Assembly: GCF_018143015.1 (NCBI RefSeq)
Contig: NC_054754.1
Span: 27,182,330-27,246,329, forward strand
Length of the DNA stretch: 64,000 bases
Source of the DNA: Lytechinus variegatus
Lineage: Eukaryota; Echinodermata; Echinoidea; Temnopleuroida; Toxopneustidae
Direction: 5' to 3'
Of this stretch, positions 51,471-61,400 are shown in pieces. Position numbers and translations under genes: made by a program. Every line of letters starts with the position of its first letter. The stretch's first letter is position 1. The notes under the pieces were generated by a model, which had not been told where the DNA came from, made no database searches, and saw only the letters and a program-made list of their open reading frames with translations.

Positions 51471-52960
51471 AAGTGAATTCGTGAACAAATCAAATGCAAA
51501 TAGTGGGATTTTTTAGCCAAATATCATGAATTATTTGTTTTTCCTTTTACTGATCGATTAAGGACGTTCCACAGGTAAAGTGGAATCCATGTCAATTTCA
51601 CCAAACTTTTCACATATATCCTTTAGCACTTGAATTTTGCAAAAATTAACATGGGTCCATGTGCTTGATTTTTTTGCTATAAAGATTAGAAGTTCGCCCA
51701 AATGAATATTCTTTAAAAAAAACGCATTCAAAAGAATTTGGCATTTTTAGACCTCACGAGATCACTACAACGAGTTTAAACCTCCATTACTCGGTTCATA
51801 TCCATGAAAATGTCATTAAATTTCGCAATAAAGTTAATAATTGTATCCATAAGATGGATAATCTATTTATATTACTATTTTTTCAAAGTCTAACAACACT
51901 GGCAGTTCTTCAAAATGGTGTGAAAGATAATAAAAACCAAATCTCAAAAATGTGAAATTTCAATAACAAAACTGAGAAGTACAATAAATGCTGCCCTTTA
52001 CTTAAAACCCATGTCATTTTCACCAAACTTTGCAAAGTCCTAAAGGAATGTATGCCTAAGAGGTGTAAACATTAAAAAAAGTAGGGGTTCATACGCTTGT
52101 TTTCAAACTATCAGCACTTTTATTAGAGCAAATGTGCTTTTTAAAACACTAAAAAACGCGCCAAATTTTTTGTATCTATGTGAGGAAAATTCCAAACCAC
52201 TCTACCATTTATTCAAACTCGGGGTTATATTCGTCATACTTTGTAGCACTGCAGAGTAAAGTATTTTGAAACCGAAGAGGTATATAAAAAGTATGGTCAA
52301 TAGAATAATTCGAGTTTATTAGCTTCATACAATAACACATCGGATCGGCAGTTAGAGGGCAGATAATTGGAAAAATCAGCTCATACCTACAGCTAATTAA
52401 TCACCTGTTCATCAATTGTGACGTCAGCGCACATTTTGTATATTATGGTCAGGATAAAGTAAAGGATAAAATACATAAGAAAATAATTGTGAAATTATAT
52501 TTTTTATTAATTTTTTTAAGAATCTCATAAAGTCTGTGAAAAAAAAAACATTTCAGGTTAATTAAAGCAAACTTTTGATTTTACACATGAATTAGCGTAA
52601 TTTATTAGAAATGGGATTTTTCTAAGAATTCGATCATACAACTTGGAAATTATGCCATGTGCAAAGCGCGTGCCGATTTTCGTTACGATCACATGATCGA
52701 CGGCCGAGATCATAAGGTGGAGCTGAATCACCCCCCCCCCCCATTCTTCTTGGGTGTTGAAATAGCCTGGTCTTTTCAGGGTTAAATGCCCAGACCTTTT
52801 TACACTGGAAAGTTAACTAATCTCATTTCACCATCATTTACCACCAATGACACAAAGAGCAAGTTCTCTATTTTATCTCTTTATCGGTATTTACTTTAAG
52901 GGATACACGGGTAGTAAATGCAATTCCAATTCCACTGTGACATTTCCCATCATCTTCACT
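51471..52960. other. Intergenic, no gene seen
   Basis: This is AT-rich sequence with several short direct resemblances (CATGTCAATTTCACCAAACTT against CATGTCATTTTCACCAAACTT near 51590 and 52010), suggesting a diverged internal duplication. No coding potential was found. Confidence 0.5.
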
Positions 52961-53552
52961 CTTAAAGAGATGATCCGGGCTGAAAGTATTTATAGCTTAA
53001 TAAATAGAGTAGAATTCACTGAGCAAAATGTAGAAAATTTCATCAAAATCGGATAACAGATAATAAAGTTATTTAATTTTAAACTGTATCAATATTTCGG
53101 GAAAACAGTTGTCATGAATATTCATTAGGTGGGCTGATGATGTCACAACCCCACTTGTTCTTTTGTATTTCATTACATGAAATTAGGTTTATTCAATTTT
53201 TTTCTCCAAGAACTAAAAATATTGGATTGACAACTGATTTAGTGCATTAGATATTTATTGCTGCAACTTATTTCATTATAAGGGAGACATATTATTCACA
53301 CAAGTATGAAATAATGAAAAAAAATATATGATTTTATGCAATAACATAAGAAAACGGAAAGTGGGGGTGTGACATCATCAGCCCACCTAATGAATATTCA
53401 TGACGACTGTTTTCACAAAATATTGCTAAAATTTGAACTTCTGTAACTTTATTATTTGTTATCCGATTTTGATGAAATTTTCGGCATTTTGCTCAGTGAA
53501 TTCTACTCTATGTATTAAGATATAAATATTTTCAACCCGGACCATCCTTTTA
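52961..53552. repeat. ~590-bp palindromic MITE, CTTAAAGAGATGATCCGGGC family
   Basis: The left arm (CTTAAAGAGATGATCCGGGC, then TAGAGTAGAATTCACTGAGC and TTTCATCAAAATCGGATAAC) is mirrored by the right arm (GTTATCCGATTTTGATGAAA, GCTCAGTGAATTCTACTCTA, ending CCCGGACCATCCTTTTAA). An inner pair (GTGGGGTTGTGACATCATCAGCCC type) is inverted too. Confidence 0.82.
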
Positions 53553-53558
53553 ACATCA

Positions 53559-53709
53559 TCATCAATACCACCTCCACCACCACCATCATCATCATCATCA
53601 TCATCACCACCATCATCATCACTTTATCATCATCACCACCACCACCATCATTATCATCATCATCATCACTATCATCATTACCACCACCACCACTATCATC
53701 ATCATCACC

Positions 53710-53756
<47 letters not shown>

Positions 53757-53869
53757 CCCATCATCATCATCATCATCATCACTTTATCATCATCACCACC
53801 ACCACCATCATTATCATCATCATCATCACTATCATCATTACCACCACCACCACTATCATCATCATCACC

Positions 53870-53952
<83 letters not shown>

Positions 53953-53954
53953 CC

Positions 53955-53986
<32 letters not shown>

Positions 53987-54036
53987 CTTTATCATTATTA
54001 CCACCACAACCACCATCATCATCATCATCATGATTA
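53559..54036 (+). repeat. (ATC)n microsatellite with higher-order units
   Basis: About 480 bp of ATC/ACC trinucleotides. A ~160-bp higher-order unit starting ACTTTATCATCATCACCACC recurs at 53621 and 53781, with a shorter third start at about 53985 (ACTTTATCATTATTACC). Length differences between units are confined to the pure ATC run. Confidence 0.9.
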
Positions 54037-54065
54037 TTCTAATCAAAATCATCTCAATTACATCA

Positions 54066-54243
54066 GGGATGTGTTTCACAAAGCTCTTTGTAAAGTTACA
54101 GATGACTTTACAAATAACTGGAACATGATCTTATGTGCTACGTGATAAGCTATAATACAAAGGGATATTATCTTTTAGCACAAGAAAGGATCACCAGTCA
54201 CACATAAAATCATATATAATTTACAGCTTCATGAAACGACCAC
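54066..54243. repeat. MITE related to 7556-7711 and 21366-21506
   Basis: The left end GTGTTTCACAAAGCTCTTTG and the right end TTACAGCTTCATGAAACGAC are inverted. The internal AAGAAAGGATCACCAGT is shared with 21366-21506. Confidence 0.6.
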
Positions 54244-55231
54244 ACTTTACCAAAAACAATCTTTATGAGAACATAAGGATACAGGCTCTCTATGATATAT
54301 TGAATCACACAATTTATTTGTATGTTTTTTAAAGGAATATCACAAAAATCATGGCAGTTTTCTTCAAATACTAGTAGTGAAAATAGTATCAGCTAACATA
54401 ATTAATTAAACTGACGAGCTGTTGAAGACGGCTACACTGAAAAAAATAATGTATTTGTATGTGTTATACTGGTAATACATTTCTCCCTACATAATGATAT
54501 AGCAAAGATACAAGGAGTGGGAAAGAGAGAGAGAGAGGGAGGGGGAACAGACAGAGAAAGAGTAAGAAAAAGGTTGGACATGGTACTCATTGTTAAGTAC
54601 AAGTTGTTTCAAAACTGAAATTTACAAATTCATCAAGAGATTTAAAACAATTTACAACATATTTGTTTGTATCAATTCACATCCATTCATGCAATACAAA
54701 AATAGCAAATTTTAATGACAATAGATTCATAAAATGTCAAATGCTGACAACATAATGGTAAGACTCTAAATACAATGTCATGAAATATATGGATGAGTCG
54801 AAACACAATTTTTTCTTGGTGCAAGTACATAAAGATTTGTCAGCTTAATTACATGAAGGAAAGCTTAAAGGACTGTAAAACAATTAGGATATTCAATATG
54901 ATCCAAACCATGCCCAGTGTAATGATCCCAATCTGTTCCTAAACCATTAAAACTGTACCCGTTTGTCAATACCAGATTTATATGGTCAAAAACCAATGTC
55001 TTCCATTCTTTCAAAAATAAACACAAATTTTTGAGCAATCACGTCCACATAGAATTGTAAGTAAGGAGGGGCTTCTCTGAACAGGAAAAAAAACTGCAAT
55101 CTCCCAACAGTGCAGTATTAAAAAATGCCCCAAAATCATCAGAAAATAAAATTTTGTGCAACATTTCAAACATTTCATATCTCTCCATACAAATCGATAG
55201 CTTTTCATCCCAACTTGCATATTGCATTCTC

Positions 55232-55449
55232 TCAAGGAGCGCAGGAGGGCGTGTCTCCATTGTACCGGGCCTTGCCGACACGTTGCCCAGTTTCGGTATT
55301 GGCGCACCAGCATCGTTCCTGTGGGTAGAGGCACTGGAGTTTGTGGTAATTGCCGTCTTCGTCACACTGAGGGACGTAGAATCCGTTACGAGGGGGGTTG
55401 TTCTTCAACTTGGCCATGACGATGTCATAACGTCTCTGACAGGCTCTCC
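55232..55449 (-). CDS. Fusion gene terminal exon: thyroglobulin type-1 domain
   Basis: After a CTCATAG acceptor the exon encodes ACQRRYDIVMAKLK, GFYVPQCDEDGNYHKLQC, RCWCANTETGQRVG and TPSCAP, then TGA. The spacing of six Cys, with QC and CWC(A in place of V), is that of thyroglobulin type-1 repeats. The domain ends only one residue before the stop. Confidence 0.92.
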
Positions 55450-58400
55450 CTATGAGAAGATGATTTAAGAATTCATTTGTAAAGACACTTCTGATACGGA
55501 ACTTTTAGGAGCCTAGGGTTCCATAACACAAAGCTAAGTAATTGATCATAGGTTGATTTTTAATATTGATTGCATCGATCACTATGTTCAATTAAATGGC
55601 TAAAATTTTTGTTTAATCAATTGCTTAACTATGTGATACAGCGATATAATATAAATAAATATAAGAGGACCATAGAATAGCTACCAAGAGATGGAAAAAT
55701 GGTCCAAAATAGATATTTTTTAAATCTTGAAAGCAGAATATTGTTTGGTTTTATTTCAGCATTCAAAATTATACAATACATAATATAAAACATGTTTACA
55801 AACACATTATACAAAATAATTAATAAAAACAATGCAGTCATATAATGAATAAAATACAAAATACGATGTGAACAAAAAAAATTCTTTTATATAAAAATGC
55901 TACTAATGAAGACAGGAGACCCCTATCAATTCAATTCAATTCAAAATGGTTTATTTAGATAAAAAACTTTCATCACAGCACAGAGCCGAATTACAAAAAG
56001 TTTTTACAATATAAAAGATTGAAATCATAAGGAATAAACAGAGTGTGGCATACAACAAAAAAAGTAATACAATAAAAAACAAATATGGTACACAAAGAGA
56101 ATCGTGAGCAGGTAAGTTGGAAATTGATGGTGGTCTAATAAAAAAATTGTGTAATTTAGTTAATTTATTTGGAAAATTTATACTTATAATTGAAAATGTA
56201 GAAGTTAGTTAGTATTGAGTAACTTACCTCTGTGACGAGGCTGATCTGGTGTTAGAACTGAATGGAACAAAATATAAAAACAAAGTGAAATTAGCATATA
56301 AGTTTTTATTTATCTCTATTTGTAAACCCCCAACAAATGAGGAATTCTCAATGATTCATTACACATTAGTTAACGTTTTAAGGGAAACGTAAACAATATA
56401 AAAGATGAAATCTACAGACATTTCTACAGACATGGAGCGTTGTGGCCCAGTGGATTAGTCTCCGGTCTTTGAAACAGAGGGTCGTGGGTTCAAATCCCAG
56501 CCATGGCGTAGTTTCCTTCAGCAAGAAATTAATACACATTGTGCTGCACTCAACCCAGGTAAGTTGAACAGATACCTGGCAGGAACTTATTCCTTTAAAT
56601 GCCAAGTGCGTAAAAGCTGCTTGAGCTACAACCGGGGTAATAATATGCAAGTCCTTTGGAATCACAGAGAGACGTTATTCATAATGTGTTATGCACTATA
56701 CAAGAACAGACTATTATTATTTTGCCAATCAAAGATTACTCTGATGCCATATATGTAGAACCATCTTCAAATAATTTGCATCTGTTTTCTAGTTGATATA
56801 AAACGCTGTGATGCTTTTAAATGATCTTGCATTGAGCAGGGTGACACGACTTTTCCTCCTGCGACAATTGCTCTGGGCTTAATTTCGTCTCAGATGTATG
56901 GTTAGGGTTGCAACAGGGTTTATGTTAGGTTTAGGGTCAGGTATAGTGTTAAACCCAGGGTTAAATTTGGTCATTCACTTAGTGTGTGGAATTTAGAGTG
57001 GAGGAATTGTTGCAGGAACAAAAGCCATGGAGCTTTGAGCAGATTATGATTATGAAATGAAGTAAGAAAAAGAAACATCTTGGTCGGGTGTACGCAATAA
57101 ATTGATTAATTCATGGCAGGAACTACACAGGGCTCGGGATGATTTCACCCAGAAATGCTTGAAAGAGCACCGGGGTTCGTTGGAAAAAGAGTTGCGTTTA
57201 AACGCAAGTCCCAAATGCGCACTGTGGATTGGTTGAAAATCAAGTTGCGCATGATTTTTAGAGTTGCGTTTGAAGGCAACTCTTTCTGCAACGGGCCCCT
57301 GGACAATAAAGAATAGCTAGAGCACTGGAAATCCTCATTCATTGCAATGTTAAAAGCTTATCCAATGTCGCAGATTTACGCAGTAGGTTGTTAAATTTAG
57401 CCCCCTCCCCCTCCCCTTCTCCCCCCAAAAAATTCTTGCCTGTGTGGATTGCCTAAAAATACTGTTACGGAAACTGGTCACATCACGTAGGAATGTAGCT
57501 TTAGAATGTTTGATAATAAAACTCTTACTTGGTGCTTCTGAACATGCATTTATTTTACAGTTGTACAAAGTAAGAATTGAGAAAAATTTGAGTTGGGCGA
57601 AACTAAAAATTGATTACTTTATGGAACTACTCTGAACACACTAATGATGTTACTGGTGTTACATCATATGTGAACATAGAACATATGATAATAGAACTCT
57701 TACTTGGTGCTTCGGCGCATGCACATATCTCACAGTTGTCGCTGTCTCTCTTGAATCCAAAGCGGCAGAACATCTTGCAATTCAAGCGCTTATCACAGAC
57801 AGCTGGAAGGCAGGCAGAACAGAATAAAATGTGATCAGTTATCTATCATTAATTCATATAAATCATCATGGATGCAGTTGAAGCTGGTTCTTTTTTAATT
57901 CACAAGGCTGCTGCAGGAGTCCTTCTTCAATAGACTTTACCTGTGACTCGGCCCAAGGCGAAGGCAAGCAAACTTACTGAACTTACCGAAGAACCACACA
58001 GTCCATCTTGGTAGTATACCGAAGTGGACTGCAGTGTGGCAAGGATGAGAGGGGCTATTTGCCCTTAGTAACCCCAAAATGACTCTAATTTTGTTTTAAA
58101 ATTCTACAGAGATGGTGCATATACTGTTTAAGAGAGGGAAATTTTTCCGATTTTGGATGACCTGGCCTTCATCCTTCCACATTACCAGTGCTTTCTTTAA
58201 ATCTCATTTCAAATATAAACCAATCTAGTCTGTAACTAAAATGAAGGCAGATTAGATTCTCAAAGACATATACATGTAGATACATGTACCACTATAAGAG
58301 GTGCAAATAATATTCCCAAGTTGATCATAATTTTTTTTGGTACATGATTTGCAGTAAACTTACATTTACTGTTATGCTTAATGGAATGTTCATACATTCA

Positions 58401-61400
58401 AAACATCTATAATAACCATTTTGAAAAAAAAAAAACAATGAAACCTCAATGCATCAGTGGTGTCACAAAAAGAAATATAATCAATATTTACAACTGAATG
58501 TAAATGGTTGAACATAATATGCCATGGAATATAATTATGGTTTATCATACCACTAATTGTATCTTTTATCTTACAGGGCCAAGGGACCTGTTTCACAAAA
58601 CATATTATAATAAAAAAATTTCAATTAACAGTTAAAAGCTACTGAAATCCTTCATTCTGATTGGCTGAGGGTAACAGATCATTATGAAACAGGGCTGAGG
58701 AATATTGTCCTACCTTCACCTTCAACAATGCTAACAGGTGCTTCAGGGATCATCTGGCCAGCAACAGGGGGCGCTACACCTGTATTTAATACAAGAACAT
58801 AATACAGATATTCAATGGATCAACATATCACATACAGAGTTGGATTCGTGGGGCACATCTGGCCTGTGCCCCAGCCCCTTGAGAGTGATAAAAACAATTT
58901 TGAAGTAGAAAGTTGGCAGACATATGCAAGAGAAGACCTTTTTTAGGGGTGGGGGGGGGCTTGTAATAATTTTTTTGAACAAAAAATGCCCCCCCCCCCT
59001 CTTGAAAATTCTGGATCAACCCCATGCATGAACGATGTTGGTGACTTCGTGAATGAATGATATATGGCTTCTAATCAACCTCCAAATTTCAATGTCAAGG
59101 AAAATTTAGTTGTGTGTTTTTTCAAAGGAGCTACAGAGAAAAAATATTTTCAATGTAAAATGACATATGCATACATAAGTTTTGTCTTTTTTGTATCATA
59201 AGAATCAACTTTATATAACTCTAATCAATATTTTTGTAAAATTTGAAACTTTACAATTAGCTGTTTGATAACAAGAATTTCAAATTTAATCTAAGGGATT
59301 CCATTTAAATCTTACCTATAAATGAGAATGAATTTTGTTGAGAAACTAATTGAACACTAGAAATATTTCTAACAGCTTTATGAAAAGCATCCCTGAACAA
59401 GGGATTTTTTTGTTAGGTCTTTGTTGGCCAATTACAAATACAGCATAATCTAATGTGTCATTTGTATCATGGGACTGTTTCATAAAGATATCATTACAGT
59501 ATTTTTGCCATTATACTTCTGGCCATGGAGACCTTTTTTTTGATTGGCTGTCAAGCTCTGTTACCAAGGTAGTCGCCATTATGGCAAAGTTGCCACAATC
59601 ATTAGTCCTTTATGAATCTGGGCCCCTGGAACTTAAAAAATATAATGAAATCAAATGCAAGTGATGATTGATGGGGTCAGGTGATTACTCACGAGGACAG
59701 TTTGAGTAGTCGGCATCGACAGCGGCCTCAGCAGACAAGAGACAGCATCCAAATCCTATGTCCTCACAAACTACGTTGTCAACTGGTGCTGGATAGAAAA
59801 ATAAGGAAGATCTTTACTATCACTATGAAAATGTCAATGAATTCTTTTGATGCATAAAAACATTGGATGGTCTAATTCAGCCCCATCCCCAAGAAATGCA
59901 CCAGTTAAAAATTCAAAAGATAAAAAGTACACTCGTGGATCTATTATAGATGGAACTCAACGCTATCATTTCTTTGATCGAATGAGATCCGCTGCCTCGT
60001 GATTATGTGCGTCTTAGTGAGAACATACAGGTGTTTTGACAATAGCAACTACAAAAGGACAGTTTTCCTGGTTTTGGTTTGTGGTTATACATAATAGACA
60101 ATCAATTACAATATTGCCTCTATCTTAAAATATGCATACATTTTCCCAAATAAAACACATTGAAATATGATTGCCAAAGGATAACCAGAACTGCACATGG
60201 ATTTTCCAGGATTTATGTGATTTATCATCTTCTGTGTATATAGTTTGTGCAATATCAATGTCTAATCATGAACTGCTTCTTTCAACTAATGGTCTAAATT
60301 GATGGCAGAACAAGGAAGGATCAACGTAGACAAATATGAAGAGAATGTTATTCAGAGCACAATGACGGTCACCAATTAGTGAATTCATTAACTAATTGAT
60401 GAGTGTCCCTCTCTAATAGGTCCATGTTGGTACCAACAATGCCTAAAGCATTTCCACTTATTTCATTGTATGATCGATAAAAGAATAGGTTGATTTGACG
60501 TGCCTAGGCACCTTGTCAAAAGTCTTGTCTTTTCTGCAGGGATCCCTCAAGCATCTTTTTCAATCCTCAGTTTTCATTATAGACAAAACAAAGGAAAGCA
60601 GGAAAGCCGCAGTTGATAGATATATATAGTGCCTTCATTATGGGATTCCTGCTAAAAGGCGCAGCATAGACTATCGACAAGTTGCCTTTAAGGGCATAGG
60701 TGCTGTGGCTGGGGATTGAACCCTACAACTTCATGTGTGTAGTCGGGCGTCTTAGACCACTCTACCACGTGCCCCATCGTTCTATACCATTTTCATCTGA
60801 ATCTAACCACTCTTGGTACACACATATTCTATCATGTGTACAATCTACAGGAATGTGATGTCATATTTACACTCTCTTTCTATTCTCAATTTATGCATTT
60901 AGTAAAATGAGGTAAACATTAAAATTTTCACAAAATGTGCATGTTCCCATTTCCTTGGATATTTTCAAACTATTCTTGTTTATTAAGGAATCTGGATGTG
61001 CTACATCATGACTTATTACTGTTATTGATTTAATTTGTCACATCTGCTACTTTTTTAATTAAGATTTTTATTTTGATTATGAATTGGAAATACGAAAAAA
61101 AAAATTATAATGTATATCTTTGCCATCAATTTCCTATGGATTTGTCAATTTCATGTTTACCACTATTTTGTATATTGAGAAATTACAAGCATAATCAAAA
61201 TACTTTGACCTGATGGGGAACAGGGGAAAAAAAAGAAGCTGTAGCGGGATATAAAATACTTTCAAATTACCTGGGCCAGCATTAGATTCCTGGGGACAAG
61301 GAGCTGTAATGATAAAAAAAAGAAAGGATGAAAAAAAAAGTAATGGTTATTCATACTATGATCTTGTCATACATGTACCTTCTGAGGGTTTATAATAATC

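Noticed and set aside
56434-56510. Functional tRNA gene
   Set aside because: The A- and B-boxes are good, but the same head recurs with an attached common body and tail at three other sites, so it is a SINE head; the acceptor stem does not close.
60700-60776. tRNA-Leu/Ser gene on the minus strand
   Set aside because: Box spacing fits, but the stems are imperfect and a SINE-like body follows directly.
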